The notes: generated from the sequence alone by a model not told the origin. 64,000 nucleotides of DNA from Oscillatoria nigro-viridis PCC 7112 (GCF_000317475.1 NC_019729.1:1068501-1132500), one strand, 5' to 3'; positions 7,342 through 17,615 are shown, counted from the stretch's first letter. Made by a program: numbers and translations.

Positions 7342-9165
7342 GTGAAGATAGGAGCAAATTACCTCGGCAATAACCAATGTGAATTTACCGTTTGGGCGCC
7401 CACCCTCAAACAAATCGCAGTCCAAATTGTTTCCCCAAACAAACGCCTGATACCCCTGCAACAATCGGCAGAAGGTTATTGGCAAACCACAGCTACAGAC
7501 ATCGAACCAGGAACCCTTTACACTTACCAAATCGAAGGAAAAACCGACCGACCAGACCCAGCCTCAAAATATCAACCCCAAGGCGTACACGCTCCGTCGC
7601 AAGTAATAGATGCAAATAACTTTACTTGGACTGACACAAGTTGGCAAGGCGTGCCGCTAGCCGAAATGATTATTTACGAACTGCACGTCGGCACCTTCAC
7701 CCAAGCCGGAACATTTGAAGCAATAATTCCCCAGCTAAAACAACTTAAAGAATTGGGAATCAACGCCATCGAAATCATGCCAGTAGCCCAATTCCCCGGC
7801 GACCGAAACTGGGGATATGACGGCGTATATCCCTACGCAGTTCAAAACTCCTACGGCGGTCCCGAAGGCTTCAAAACACTCGTTAACGCCTGCCACGAAC
7901 ACGGCATTTCAGTAATTCTCGATGTAGTTTACAACCACCTCGGCCCCGAAGGAAACTATCTCAGGGACTTCGGCCCCTACTTTACATCAAAATACGGCTC
8001 GATTTGGGGAGATCCCCTCAACTTCGACGACGCCTACAGCGACGGGGTACGCAACTACTTTATTGAAAACGCCCTCTACTGGTTTCGAGACTATCACATC
8101 GATGCCCTGAGATTAGATGCCATTCAAGCAATATTTGAAGTAGGTGCAAGACCTTTTTTACAAGAACTATCCGATGCCACAGCCGATATTTCCCAAGAAC
8201 TAGGACGGCAACTTTACTTAATAGCCGAAAGTGACTTAAATGATGTCCGCACTGTACGTCCCAAAGAACTCGGTGGCTTCGGACTGGATGCCCAATGGTG
8301 CGATGATTTCCACCACGCACTGCACGCCTTGCTCACCGGAGAAGACGACCGATACTACCAAGATTTCGGCAAGTGCGAACACTTAGAAAAAGCCTTCAAA
8401 GAAAGCTTTGTTTACTCGGGCCAGTACGCCCCCCACAGAAAGCGGAAGCACGGCAATTCCGTTAAGGATGAACCCGGTCATAAATTTCTGGTATTTTCCC
8501 AAACTCACGATCAAATCGGCAACCGGATTTTGGGAGACCGACTCTCGAAAATAGTTGACTTTGAAGGATTGAAACTTGCAGCAGGCACTGTCTTAATTTC
8601 TCCCTACATTCCCTTCTTTTTTATGGGAGAAGAATACGGAGAAGAAGCACCGTTTTTTTACTTCGTTTCCCACTCGGACGAAAACTTAATTGAAGCTATC
8701 CGCAAAGACAAACAACAAGAATTTAAAATCTTTGAAGGGCGAGGCGAGTTTCACGACCCCCAGAGTCCTGAGACTTTTGATAAGTGCAAGTTAAACTGGG
8801 AAAAACAAACGGAAGGCAAACACAAAATCCTTTGGGAATGGCATCAACATCTGATTCAACTGCGGCGGACAATACCAGCCCTTAAAAAACTCGACAAAAA
8901 CAGTCTTGAAGTGTCCAGCATTGAAGCCGAAAAAATCTTATTTCTACGTCGGTGGACAGATGACAGCCAGATATTCTGCATTCTAAACTTCAACAGGCAA
9001 GAGGTAGCTTTTACGGCTGCACTTCCCCAAGGCAACGGTCACAAAATTTTAGACTCTGCTGATGAAAAATGGATGGGTTCAGGTTCTAGCTTGCCTGAAA
9101 AGATCAATTCCGAGCAAAAATTGACCGTTAAACCGCAGAGTTTCGCACTCTATGAATTACAGTAA
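7342..9165 (+). CDS. treZ: Malto-oligosyltrehalose trehalohydrolase
   Basis: TreZ (GH13_10, 607 residues) cuts trehalose from the end of malto-oligosyltrehalose made by TreY. An N-terminal CBM48-like domain (EFTVWAPTLKQIAVQI) precedes the barrel. Conserved GH13 regions are visible: ILDVVYNHLGPEGNYL (region I), DALRLDAIQAI (II, nucleophile Asp), YLIAESDLND (III, acid/base Glu) and FSQTHDQIGNR (IV). Start is GTG at 7342, with AAGGAG at 7325-7330. The next gene is treY, 231 bp downstream, so the two enzymes of this trehalose route are adjacent. Confidence 0.95.
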   Translation: MKIGANYLGNNQCEFTVWAPTLKQIAVQIVSPNKRLIPLQQSAEGYWQTTATDIEPGTLYTYQIEGKTDRPDPASKYQPQGVHAPSQVIDANNFTWTDTSWQGVPLAEMIIYELHVGTFTQAGTFEAIIPQLKQLKELGINAIEIMPVAQFPGDRNWGYDGVYPYAVQNSYGGPEGFKTLVNACHEHGISVILDVVYNHLGPEGNYLRDFGPYFTSKYGSIWGDPLNFDDAYSDGVRNYFIENALYWFRDYHIDALRLDAIQAIFEVGARPFLQELSDATADISQELGRQLYLIAESDLNDVRTVRPKELGGFGLDAQWCDDFHHALHALLTGEDDRYYQDFGKCEHLEKAFKESFVYSGQYAPHRKRKHGNSVKDEPGHKFLVFSQTHDQIGNRILGDRLSKIVDFEGLKLAAGTVLISPYIPFFFMGEEYGEEAPFFYFVSHSDENLIEAIRKDKQQEFKIFEGRGEFHDPQSPETFDKCKLNWEKQTEGKHKILWEWHQHLIQLRRTIPALKKLDKNSLEVSSIEAEKILFLRRWTDDSQIFCILNFNRQEVAFTAALPQGNGHKILDSADEKWMGSGSSLPEKINSEQKLTVKPQSFALYELQ

Positions 9166-9179
9166 TTAAAACGGGAAGC

Positions 9180-9360
9180 AAAGCCTCACATACAGGCGTT
9201 CCCAGGCAGAGCCTAGAAAGAAGAAACAGGAGGCAGAACCTGTCTCGCTCTCAGGCTAGACTGCGGAATGTAGTCCCACAAGAAACGGGAGGCAGAGCCT
9301 CTCTCATTCCCCGCCTCTGCCCGGGAATGCAGTAGAGGAGGCTCTGCCTCATAGTATTAA
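9180..9360. repeat. Palindromic GAGGCAGAGCCTC repeat cluster between treZ and treY
   Basis: The 231-bp gap holds several copies of a GAGGCAGAGCCTC-type palindrome and its variants (for example GGGAGGCAGAGCCTC near 9288 and GAGGAGGCTCTGCCTC near 9336), interleaved with GGAATGTAGTCCC. No reading frame is present. It can fold into strong hairpins in a treZ-treY transcript. Confidence 0.75.
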
Positions 9361-9396
9361 AAGAGAAAACCCTAAAAAACCCGGAGTAAAATTAAC

Positions 9397-12195
9397 ATGA
9401 TGAGAATTCCCACAACAACTTATCGGATTCAATTTCATGGAGGTTTTAACTTTGAAGCCGCCAAACAAATCCTTAGCTATCTGGAAGATTTAGGAATTAC
9501 CGACCTTTACGCTTCACCAATATTTAAAGCCAGAAAAGGCAGCTCTCACGGATACGATGTCGTTGACTCAAATCAGCTCAATCCCGATTTGGGAACATCA
9601 GAAAATTTTGAAGGCCTCACATACGAAATCAAGAAACGGAACATGGGATGGCTGCAAGATATTGTCCCGAACCACATGGCTTACGATACTCAAAATTTGC
9701 TGCTGTTAGACGTATTGGAACACGGGCCCGATTCCGACTATTTTGATTACTTCGATATTGAATGGAATCACGCTTACGAACATCTCAGGGGTCGAGTGCT
9801 GGCTCCGCTGCTGGGCAATTTTTATGGAGAGTGTCTGGAAAATGGCGAGATTCAACTCAAATACAGCGAAATTGGGCTGACTATCAATTATTATAGCTTA
9901 CAATTGCCAGTAAGAATTGAATCTTATGCTAAATTTATCAGTCATAATTTGGGGCATTTAGCCAGAGAATTAGGCAGACGCCATCCAGATTTTATCAAGT
10001 TTTTAGGAATTCTTTATTTGATTAAAAATACACCTTCAGAAACTAAAGGTAAAACCAGATACGATCAAATAGCTTTTGTCAAAGGACTGCTGTGGGAACT
10101 CTACAATCAAAATCCCCTTGTACAGGAATTCATCGATGAAAATATCAAAGTGTTTAACGGAGAAAAGGGAAATCCAGAAAGCTTTAATTTGCTAGACGAT
10201 TTGCTTTCCGAGCAGTTTTACCGTCTGGCTTTCTGGAAAGTGGGGGCAGAGGAAATTAACTACCGAAGGTTTTTTACGGTCAACGAACTGATTTCGGTAA
10301 AAGTTGAAGAGATTAAAGTGTTTCACAAAAACCATGCTCTGATATTCGACATGGTTGATGAGGGAAAGTTTACTGGATTGAGAATCGACCACATCGACGG
10401 ACTGTATGACCCCACAGAATATTTAAAACGGCTCCGGGAGAAAGTCGGAGACACTTATATTACTGTTGAAAAAATTCTGGAACACGAAGAAGATTTGCCG
10501 TCATATTGGCCGATTGAGGGAACTAGCGGGTACGACTTTTTGAATTACGTAAACGGCGTTTTTTGTCGGTGCGATCGCGAACAGCAATTTAGCGAAATAT
10601 ATCAGAGATTTACTCGGTTGAACGTTCCCTACGAACAGTTATTTTTAGATAAAAAAGGACTGATTGTTGAGAAAAACTTGGCGGGAGACGTAGACAATCT
10701 AGCTCAACTTTTGAAGAATATCTCCGGTCAATCGAGACAGGGAAATGACTTTACTCGTCCCGGTTTGGAAAAAGCATTGGCGGCTGTTTTGACGATTTTT
10801 CCAGTCTACCGAACTTACATCAATCAAGACGGTTTGAGAGAGTCCGATCGCACTTACGTAAAATATGCGATCGCCCATGCCAAACAACAAGTACCGCGAC
10901 TCCTCAAGGAACTTAATTTTATCGAAACGGTGCTGTTGCTCGAAGAAGAAGAAACTCTAACACCCGAACAAAAAGAGCAGCGCCGACACTTTGTAATGAA
11001 ACTCCAGCAGTTGACAGGCCCATTAATGGCAAAAGGCGTTGAAGACACCCTTTTATACGTCTACTATCGGCTTTTATCCCTCAACGAAGTGGGAGGAAAT
11101 CCCAGTCAGTTCGGCGTGTCGCTGGTAGATTTTCACGAGTTCAACAAACAACAGCAAGTTGCTTGGCCGCACAAAATGAATGCGACAGCTACCCACGATA
11201 CCAAACGCGGCGAAGATGTGCGAGCCAGAATCAACGTTTTGTCAGAAATTCCCGATGAATGGGAACAGCAAGTCAGGTCTTGGAGAGAGGTAAACTCTTC
11301 TAAGAAAGTCAACTTTGTGAATCGAATGGTTCCAGATACTAATGACGAATACTTCCTGTACCAAACTCTGCTCGGCAGTTTTCCCTTTGAGGGAATTGAA
11401 AACACTGATTATGTCGCTCGCCTGAAAGATTATGTGATTAAAGCTGTCCGCGAAGCCAAAGTTTATACGGCTTGGCTGAGACCGGATAACGACTACGAAG
11501 CTGGTTTTATGACCTTTGTCGATAGCGTTCTCGAACCTTCGGAACAAAATCAGTTTCTCAACAAATTTATACCTTTCTGTAAAAAAGTAGCTAATTACGG
11601 AATTTTCAATTCTTTATCTCAAACGCTGCTGAAAATCGCGGCTCCGGGCGTTCCCGACATTTATCAAGGGACGGAATTCTGGGATTTAAGCCACGTCGAT
11701 CCGGATAACCGCCGTCCCGTAGATTTCGATCGCAGAATCGAGGTTTTGCGGGAAATTAAAGAGCAAGCTCAGACTGATATTTTGCAACTGGTGGAAGATT
11801 TGATTGCGACGCGAGAAGACGCGAGAATTAAGTTGTTTTTGACGGCAAGAGCGCTAGAAGCGAGAAAAAAATACTTGCAAGTTTTTCAATCAGGCGATTA
11901 TCTGCCCCTGCAAGCAGTTGGCACATTTAAAGATAATGTTGTTGCCTTTGCCAGAAGCTTTGGAGAGACTACCGTTATTGTCATTGCTCCCCGGTTTTTG
12001 ACGGGAATTGTCAAACCGGAAGAAATGCCGATCGGCAAACAAGTCTGGAAAGATACTAATTTGAAATTATCCGAGCAAATGCCGTCGGTTTGGAAAGATG
12101 CGATTACAAATCAGGCGGTAGAAAGTAACGGTACTTTGGCAATTGGTGAAGCTCTGAGTTACTTTCCCGCAGCTCTGCTGATCGGTAAAAAATAG
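9397..12195 (+). CDS. treY: Malto-oligosyltrehalose synthase
   Basis: TreY (GH13_26, 932 residues) converts the reducing-end alpha-1,4 bond of malto-oligosaccharides to an alpha,alpha-1,1 trehalose bond. The N-terminus PTTTYRIQFHGGFNFEAA with DLYASPIFKARKGSSHGYD is diagnostic. Barrel motifs include WLQDIVPNHMAYD, GLRIDHIDGLYDP and TVEKILEHEEDLP, and the late motif NATATHDTKRGEDVRARI. Length fits the family. A GGAG motif lies about 12 bp before ATG 9397. Together with treZ it makes trehalose directly from glycogen-type glucan without sugar nucleotides. Confidence 0.95.
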   Translation: MMRIPTTTYRIQFHGGFNFEAAKQILSYLEDLGITDLYASPIFKARKGSSHGYDVVDSNQLNPDLGTSENFEGLTYEIKKRNMGWLQDIVPNHMAYDTQNLLLLDVLEHGPDSDYFDYFDIEWNHAYEHLRGRVLAPLLGNFYGECLENGEIQLKYSEIGLTINYYSLQLPVRIESYAKFISHNLGHLARELGRRHPDFIKFLGILYLIKNTPSETKGKTRYDQIAFVKGLLWELYNQNPLVQEFIDENIKVFNGEKGNPESFNLLDDLLSEQFYRLAFWKVGAEEINYRRFFTVNELISVKVEEIKVFHKNHALIFDMVDEGKFTGLRIDHIDGLYDPTEYLKRLREKVGDTYITVEKILEHEEDLPSYWPIEGTSGYDFLNYVNGVFCRCDREQQFSEIYQRFTRLNVPYEQLFLDKKGLIVEKNLAGDVDNLAQLLKNISGQSRQGNDFTRPGLEKALAAVLTIFPVYRTYINQDGLRESDRTYVKYAIAHAKQQVPRLLKELNFIETVLLLEEEETLTPEQKEQRRHFVMKLQQLTGPLMAKGVEDTLLYVYYRLLSLNEVGGNPSQFGVSLVDFHEFNKQQQVAWPHKMNATATHDTKRGEDVRARINVLSEIPDEWEQQVRSWREVNSSKKVNFVNRMVPDTNDEYFLYQTLLGSFPFEGIENTDYVARLKDYVIKAVREAKVYTAWLRPDNDYEAGFMTFVDSVLEPSEQNQFLNKFIPFCKKVANYGIFNSLSQTLLKIAAPGVPDIYQGTEFWDLSHVDPDNRRPVDFDRRIEVLREIKEQAQTDILQLVEDLIATREDARIKLFLTARALEARKKYLQVFQSGDYLPLQAVGTFKDNVVAFARSFGETTVIVIAPRFLTGIVKPEEMPIGKQVWKDTNLKLSEQMPSVWKDAITNQAVESNGTLAIGEALSYFPAALLIGKK

Positions 12196-12203
12196 AAACT
12201 AAA

Positions 12204-12273
12204 GTGGTAGGGTGCGTCAGGCATTGATTATTGGGATTTCACAAGGTTTTTTGGCTCTGACGCACCCTACCAC
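12204..12273. terminator. Perfect 17-bp inverted repeat after treY
   Basis: GTGGTAGGGTGCGTCAG (12204-12220) is exactly complemented at 12257-12273. It is a strong hairpin 8 bp after the treY stop without a classical T run, and this GGTAGGGTGCGTCAG palindrome is a dispersed repeat type in cyanobacteria, so it may be a repeat serving as a transcript end. Confidence 0.6.
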
Positions 12274-12338
12274 GTGCTGGGCTTTTTGAGTTAAAATATT
12301 AGCAGGAAAGCAATCTTAGTAGCGAGAGGAATAGCAAA

Positions 12339-12587
12339 ATGCGATCGCTCGTCAAAACCGAAACCAGTACCGAAACCAGACTCTCTTGGTGGGCTTACCT
12401 ATTTGTCCTCGACGAATTCATTGCCGAAGCAGATGCTACTATCAACGGCCCAGCAGCCCTTGGCAACCCAGTTTTGAAGCTGTCCGAGCGCGACTGGGAT
12501 TTTTTGCTAGACATGATGTTAGATCCGCCTCCTCCAAATGAAGCTCTGATTAAATTATTTCAAGACTATGGCAACTCAAACAAATAA
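12339..12587 (+). CDS. DUF1778-like antitoxin (TacA type), N-terminus atypical
   Basis: The 82-residue product ends with KLSERDWDFLLDMMLDPPPPNEALIKLF, the conserved toxin-neutralising C-terminal region of DUF1778 antitoxins. The N-terminal half, which should be a ribbon-helix-helix DNA-binding domain, is not recognisable: only FVLDEFIAEADATI recalls its second helix. It is followed after 6 bp by a GNAT toxin gene, the standard order. The pair would work by the antitoxin blocking an aminoacyl-tRNA acetyltransferase. The loss of a clear DNA-binding domain suggests weakened autoregulation. HIP1 lies in its first codons. Confidence 0.7.
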   Translation: MRSLVKTETSTETRLSWWAYLFVLDEFIAEADATINGPAALGNPVLKLSERDWDFLLDMMLDPPPPNEALIKLFQDYGNSNK

Positions 12588-12593
12588 TACATT

Positions 12594-13139
12594 GTGGACT
12601 TCTTGATTGCTCCGATCGATAGAATAGAGCGCAGTACAAGCAGCCTTAAAAAAGAGCCATTTAATTCTGGAAATCCCGAATTAGATCGGTACTTCAAACA
12701 ATACGCTCAAAAAAACGATCGAGATGGGATTGCCAAAACTTTTGTGGCTTTTTCGTCTGGAGGCAGTCAGATAATTGGCTATTATTCTTGCTGTGCAGGT
12801 GTAGTTGAACGCGAAGACTTACCAGCAGACCTGCGCCAGAGGCTGCCGAGATATCCGATTCCAGCTATACTGATTGCTAAACTTGCAGTCGATCGCTCAA
12901 TGCAGGGTAGAGGACTTGGCAAACAACTATTACTTCACGCTCTTGCTAGAGCAATAGATGTATCCGAAATAGTAGGAGTTTACGGTGTCAGAGTTGATGC
13001 CATAGACGAGAAGGCAAAAGAGTTTTACCAGAAGTTTGGTTTTTTAGAATGCCAGGAAACTGCCCTTTCACTTTTTATGCTGATGAACACAATTAAACAA
13101 GCAGCAAATGTGAAGCCTTCCGATCCAACCGCTACTTAA
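12594..13139 (+). CDS. GNAT-family N-acetyltransferase, TacT-like toxin
   Basis: The 181-residue protein begins DFLIAPIDRIERSTSSLKKE and has the GNAT core AKLAVDRSMQGRGLGKQLL (acetyl-CoA pyrophosphate loop RSMQGRGLGK) and EKAKEFYQKFGFLEC near the end. TacT-type toxins acetylate aminoacyl-tRNA and stop translation. The start is GTG at 12594, 6 bp after the antitoxin stop. The C-terminus is slightly longer than usual (about 15 residues). Assignment to the toxin subgroup rests on the DUF1778 neighbour and the length; substrate is inferred. Confidence 0.82.
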   Translation: MDFLIAPIDRIERSTSSLKKEPFNSGNPELDRYFKQYAQKNDRDGIAKTFVAFSSGGSQIIGYYSCCAGVVEREDLPADLRQRLPRYPIPAILIAKLAVDRSMQGRGLGKQLLLHALARAIDVSEIVGVYGVRVDAIDEKAKEFYQKFGFLECQETALSLFMLMNTIKQAANVKPSDPTAT

Positions 13140-13552
13140 CATGATTCTAATTGAGAATTTTTACTTCTATTTTGCCGCCACAAGATCGATCGCCCCTACC
13201 AACCAAACAAAATTGATACAACAAAGACGGCAAATACAACACAACCTATACGGTTTGCCACAATACCCGAATCCATCGTACCCCGTACATTAGGAAGAGT
13301 AAAGAAAAGCAGTCAACAACTGTAGCGGTGCAAGGCTCGTGAATGCAACCGTCCCTCAACAGGTTCGGTAAACACGCCTTCATCCCCCGGTCTAACCGCC
13401 CGCAGTATAGAGATAAGCACCCTATCGAAGACTGTATTAAAGCAGGACTCACTATCCGTACACCTCCCAGGTGAAATCGCAGTCCTGAATAACCAGACTA
13501 TCACACAGATAGAAAACCAAAATTTTGTAGAGATTGGAGCCGGAACACCCCT
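13140..13552. other. 413-bp gap upstream of dnaK, probable promoter/leader
   Basis: No supported gene. The last ~150 bp contain GCAGGACT (13442) and AGTCCTG (13481) that can pair, suggesting a folded dnaK leader. There is no CIRCE operator (TTAGCACTC-N9-GAGTGCTAA) in this gap. Confidence 0.4.
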
Positions 13553-15466
13553 ATGGGAAAAGTAGTTGGAATTGACTTAGGTACGACAAACTCCTGCGTC
13601 GCAGTTATGGAAGGCGGCAAACCCACCGTCATAGCCAACGCCGAAGGGGGTCGCACCACACCTTCTGTAGTAGCATATGCTAAAAATGGCGATCAACTTG
13701 TCGGACAAATCGCCAAGCGTCAAGCCGTGATGAACGCCGAAAACACCTTTTACTCAGTAAAACGGTTTATCGGGCGTCGGGTTGATGAAGTAGCCCATGA
13801 AACCACTGAAGTTTCCTACAAAGTCCTCAAAGTCGGCAACAGCCTCAAACTAGACTGTCCCGCCCGCGGCAAACAATTTGCCCCAGAAGAAATTTCTGCA
13901 CAAGTTCTCCGCAAACTGGTAGAAGACGCCAGTAAATACCTCGGCGAAACTGTTACCCAAGCAGTAATTACTGTTCCCGCTTATTTCAACGACTCCCAGC
14001 GCCAAGCTACGAAAGATGCGGGAAAAATTGCCGGCATAGAAGTGCTGCGGATTATTAACGAACCTACAGCAGCAGCTTTAGCTTACGGATTAGATAAAAA
14101 GAGCAACGAAACCATCCTCGTATTTGACTTAGGTGGCGGTACTTTCGACGTATCTATTCTCGAAGTAGGCGACGGCGTGTTTGAAGTGTTAGCAACTTCT
14201 GGAGACACTCACCTCGGCGGTGACGACTTCGACAAAAAAATCGTCGATTACATCGCTAACGAATTCCAAAGAGCCGAAGGCATTGACCTCCGCAAAGACA
14301 AACAAGCACTGCAACGCCTGACGGAAGCAGCAGAAAAAGCCAAGATTGAACTGTCAAGCGTTACGCAAGCAGAAATCAACCTGCCGTTTATTACCGCGAC
14401 TCAAGACGGGCCAAAACACTTGGACACGACTTTGACGCGGGGCAAGTTTGAAGAACTGTGCTCGGATTTGATCGATCGCTCCCGCATCCCCGTAGAAAAT
14501 GCGATCCGCGACGCCAAATTAGACAAATCTGCAATTAATGAAGTCGTCTTAGTTGGTGGTTCTACGCGGATTCCTGCGGTGCAAGAACTGGTCAAAAAAC
14601 TCCTCGGCAAAGAACCCAACCAAACGGTAAACCCGGACGAAGTGGTCGCAGTGGGCGCAGCAATTCAAGCAGGCGTACTCTCCGGCGAAGTCAAAGACAT
14701 CCTGTTGCTCGACGTTACCCCGCTGTCTCTCGGCGTCGAAACCTTGGGCGGCGTGATGACCAAAATCATTCCCCGCAACACCACTATTCCTACCAAGAAG
14801 TCGGAAACTTTCTCGACTGCTGTAGACGGCCAAACAAACGTGGAAATTCACGTTTTGCAAGGCGAACGGGAAATGGCGAATGATAACAAGGATTTGGGAA
14901 CATTCCGCTTAGATGGAGTTCCTCCAGCCCCCCGTGGCGTACCTCAAATTGAAGTTACTTTCGATATCGATGCTAACGGTATTTTGAATGTAGCTGCTAA
15001 GGATAAAGGTACTGGCAAGGAGCAATCGATTAGCATTACTGGTGCTTCTACTTTGCCCAGCAATGAAGTCGACAAAATGGTCAAGGAAGCCGAGGCAAAT
15101 GCGGCTGCTGACAAGGAACGTCGCGAAAAGATCGATCGCAAAAACCAAGCTGATTCTCAAGCCTATCAAATCGAGAAGCAGTTGGCAGAATTGGGTGATA
15201 AAGTCCCCCCTGCTGACAAAACTAAGATTGAAGGGTTGCTCAAAAACTTGCGCGAGGCGATCGCCAGTGAAGATGACGATCGCATCAAAACCCTAACAAC
15301 AGAGTTGCAGCAAGCATTCTACGCTGTCAGCAGCAACCTGTACCAGCAAGCAGGCGGCCCAACTGATGGCCCTGGTGGCCCCGGTGGCCCTGGCGGCTAT
15401 GGAGACGGCGGCCCCACTGGCGGCGGCGACGACGTGATTGACGCCGACTTCACAGAAGGCAAATAG
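13553..15466 (+). CDS. dnaK: Molecular chaperone DnaK (Hsp70)
   Basis: A full-length 637-residue Hsp70. ATPase motifs [37 protein letters not shown] and [15 protein letters not shown], the linker [14 protein letters not shown], the substrate-binding domain and the lid are all present. The tail is a Gly/Pro-rich stretch ([16 protein letters not shown]) ending [11 protein letters not shown], as in the cyanobacterial DnaK2 group. It refolds proteins with DnaJ and GrpE, neither of which is adjacent here. Start ATG 13553 follows GGAGCCGG. Cyanobacteria usually hold several dnaK paralogues. Confidence 0.96.
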   Translation: MGKVVGIDLGTTNSCVAVMEGGKPTVIANAEGGRTTPSVVAYAKNGDQLVGQIAKRQAVMNAENTFYSVKRFIGRRVDEVAHETTEVSYKVLKVGNSLKLDCPARGKQFAPEEISAQVLRKLVEDASKYLGETVTQAVITVPAYFNDSQRQATKDAGKIAGIEVLRIINEPTAAALAYGLDKKSNETILVFDLGGGTFDVSILEVGDGVFEVLATSGDTHLGGDDFDKKIVDYIANEFQRAEGIDLRKDKQALQRLTEAAEKAKIELSSVTQAEINLPFITATQDGPKHLDTTLTRGKFEELCSDLIDRSRIPVENAIRDAKLDKSAINEVVLVGGSTRIPAVQELVKKLLGKEPNQTVNPDEVVAVGAAIQAGVLSGEVKDILLLDVTPLSLGVETLGGVMTKIIPRNTTIPTKKSETFSTAVDGQTNVEIHVLQGEREMANDNKDLGTFRLDGVPPAPRGVPQIEVTFDIDANGILNVAAKDKGTGKEQSISITGASTLPSNEVDKMVKEAEANAAADKERREKIDRKNQADSQAYQIEKQLAELGDKVPPADKTKIEGLLKNLREAIASEDDDRIKTLTTELQQAFYAVSSNLYQQAGGPTDGPGGPGGPGGYGDGGPTGGGDDVIDADFTEGK

Positions 15467-15498
15467 AAGGCTTAACTAAAAGCCCGTAGCTAGAAGCA

Positions 15499-15531
15499 AG
15501 AAACCCGGTTTTGAACAGAAACCGGGTTTCT
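15499..15531 (+). terminator. Hairpin terminator after dnaK
   Basis: AGAAACCCGGTTTT and its near-complement AGAAACCGGGTTTCT form a strong stem 33 bp after dnaK. The same AAACCCGGTTTCT sequence recurs at 42039-42104 and 60021-60057. Confidence 0.75.
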
Positions 15532-15664
15532 GTTCATTCAAAAACAAACCAAAGCCGATCGACTAAAATTACTAAAAATCTTGCTTGAGGCATAGAGACA
15601 AAACTAGAATATGCTTCGATAAATATCATAAACTAGCAGTAATAGCGCAATCGAGATCAATTAA

Positions 15665-16177
15665 ATGTCACGTTATCCTATACAAAATTCCTCCCCAAAT
15701 ACTCCCAGCCCATCTCATGTCGCATCCTTGCGCCGACTCCGCCGGATCAGCCATTTACTAGACAATGCAATTCCGATTCCCGGCACAAAATACCGTATCG
15801 GACTCGATCCGATATTGGGACTTATACCGGGCGGCGGCGATTTAATCAGTTCAATTTTTGCAGGATATGTTGTCTTCAAATCCGCTCAAATGGGAGTGCC
15901 TCAAGAGACTTTAGTAAAAATGGCAGCTAATATCGTATTTGATACAGTTGCTGGTACTGTACCGGTAGCCGGAGATTTGTTGGATGTTGCTTGGAAAGCT
16001 AATGTCAAAAATATAGAATTGCTGGATGCTCATTTAGGTTCCCCTGAACAAGGCAAAAAAGCCGATTGGCTATTTGTGGCGGCGTTGTTGTTGGGTTTGA
16101 TATTAATTGTCGGAGGCGTGATTTTCTTGAGTGTGATGCTTTTTGGCTGGCTATTTCAAGTAATTACAGGGCGTTAA
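15665..16177 (+). CDS. DUF4112 domain-containing membrane protein
   Basis: The 170-residue product has the DUF4112 signature LRRLRRISHLLDNAIPIPGT followed by RIGLDPILGLIPGGGDLISS and VPVAGDLLDVAWKANVKN, then a C-terminal transmembrane helix (residues ~137-160). The family is widespread, with no established function. It stands alone between dnaK and a sulfotransferase. Confidence 0.85.
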   Translation: MSRYPIQNSSPNTPSPSHVASLRRLRRISHLLDNAIPIPGTKYRIGLDPILGLIPGGGDLISSIFAGYVVFKSAQMGVPQETLVKMAANIVFDTVAGTVPVAGDLLDVAWKANVKNIELLDAHLGSPEQGKKADWLFVAALLLGLILIVGGVIFLSVMLFGWLFQVITGR

Positions 16178-16271
16178 TCTTGGGTTTTAGGGTAAAAATA
16201 ATAAATCATTCTAGCTGTGTCAGGTTAAGAGAACCTAATCTGGGATAAATTCTACTTAAAAAATTTCGTGT

Positions 16272-17615
16272 ATGTCTATAACCATGACCAGTCAATATTT
16301 AGATTACGCAAAAGCAGTCAGAGAAGAAATTTTTCAGCACATAAATCAACCTCTCTGGTATCAGAAAAGTATCCAAGATGTTAGCAAAGTAGTCATTATT
16401 CTATCCTCGCCACGTAGCGGGAGTAGTCTCCTTTTTCATCTCCTCAGCCATACAGAACAATTGCTCTCACTTAATGGAGAACATACCACTTATTACAAAC
16501 TTAATGGCTACAGTTTTCCGTTTCGCAACTTTCAATCAGATTTTCTGGAAAATCCCAAGATAAGTAAGTCGGACTTAAAGAATTTTTCACGGGATTTTTT
16601 ATCATCTGTTGGTGTAGGTTCTGAACAAGTAATTTCGAGACCCGAAGAATTGAAAAATTTTACTCAACTTATGGCTTTAAGACTACCTATGCAATGGCCA
16701 CAATTGGGTATGTCAGCAGAACAGTGGTTAGGGTATATTGCAGAAGCTTGTAGACAATACTTTTACGAACATTCAACATGGAATTCATCTATCTTTCTAA
16801 TCGACATTTTAAAAAGATTATTGATTTATTATCCAGGATTTAATCCGTTTTACTACGATATAAAACCATCTTTATTAAAGTCCCACTTCCCAAATATTAG
16901 TTATCCAAAAGCACCGCCTAATCCCCACTTTTGTATTGAGGAGCCTCCTTTTATTGTTCTCAAACCCCGCCGTTGTCCAACTTCAGAGGAAATTAGCAGC
17001 AAGCCTTGGTTGTTAAAAGCTTCAATTGATGCTTTTCGCCTTCCCCTGCTCAAGCAACTGTTTCCCAATGCCGAGTTTAAAATCATTCATCTTACTCGCC
17101 TTCCCGCAACAAGTATTAACGGTCTCTATGACGGCTGGAGTCACAGAGGATTTTTCTCTCATAATTTAGAGGGGATTGCTAATTTAGCAATCCCTGGATA
17201 TTCTGATCTCTATGAATGGGGGAAACATTGGTGGAACTATGAACTTCCACCCCAATGGAAAAAGGTGATCAACCAACCTTTAGAATATGTTTGTTGCTTT
17301 CAGTGGTCGAGTTCACATCAGGTAATTTTAGAAAGTTTAGCACAAGAGAAAGCAAATAACATTTTGAGAGTGAAATTTGAAGATATTATCTCATCTTCCC
17401 AACAGCGTCTACTGACAATTGGTAGAATTTTGGAATTTATCGGAATTGGCGAAGATAACGAACTCAAAAAGGTTGTTGAAGAAATGCAGCCAGTGATGTG
17501 TTCAGTCCCAGCAGATGAGACTAGATGGCTTAATCGTAAATCCCTAATCCTGCCAGTTATCAATCAAAAATCAATTCGCCAATTAACAAATGAATTGGGA
17601 TATGAAAATAGATAG
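16272..17615 (+). CDS. Sulfotransferase family protein
   Basis: The 447-residue protein carries the 5'-phosphosulfate-binding loop VVIILSSPRSGSSLLFHLL (residues ~37-55) and, about 220 residues later, EFKIIHLTRLPATSINGLYDGW, which fits the 3'-phosphate-binding region of PAPS-dependent sulfotransferases. These enzymes move sulfate from PAPS to a sugar, lipid or small molecule; the acceptor is unknown. Its AT content is higher than in neighbouring genes, and no polysaccharide or natural-product genes are adjacent, so it may be an acquired single gene. ATG at 16272; a second ATG at 16284 is possible. Confidence 0.78.
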   Translation: MSITMTSQYLDYAKAVREEIFQHINQPLWYQKSIQDVSKVVIILSSPRSGSSLLFHLLSHTEQLLSLNGEHTTYYKLNGYSFPFRNFQSDFLENPKISKSDLKNFSRDFLSSVGVGSEQVISRPEELKNFTQLMALRLPMQWPQLGMSAEQWLGYIAEACRQYFYEHSTWNSSIFLIDILKRLLIYYPGFNPFYYDIKPSLLKSHFPNISYPKAPPNPHFCIEEPPFIVLKPRRCPTSEEISSKPWLLKASIDAFRLPLLKQLFPNAEFKIIHLTRLPATSINGLYDGWSHRGFFSHNLEGIANLAIPGYSDLYEWGKHWWNYELPPQWKKVINQPLEYVCCFQWSSSHQVILESLAQEKANNILRVKFEDIISSSQQRLLTIGRILEFIGIGEDNELKKVVEEMQPVMCSVPADETRWLNRKSLILPVINQKSIRQLTNELGYENR

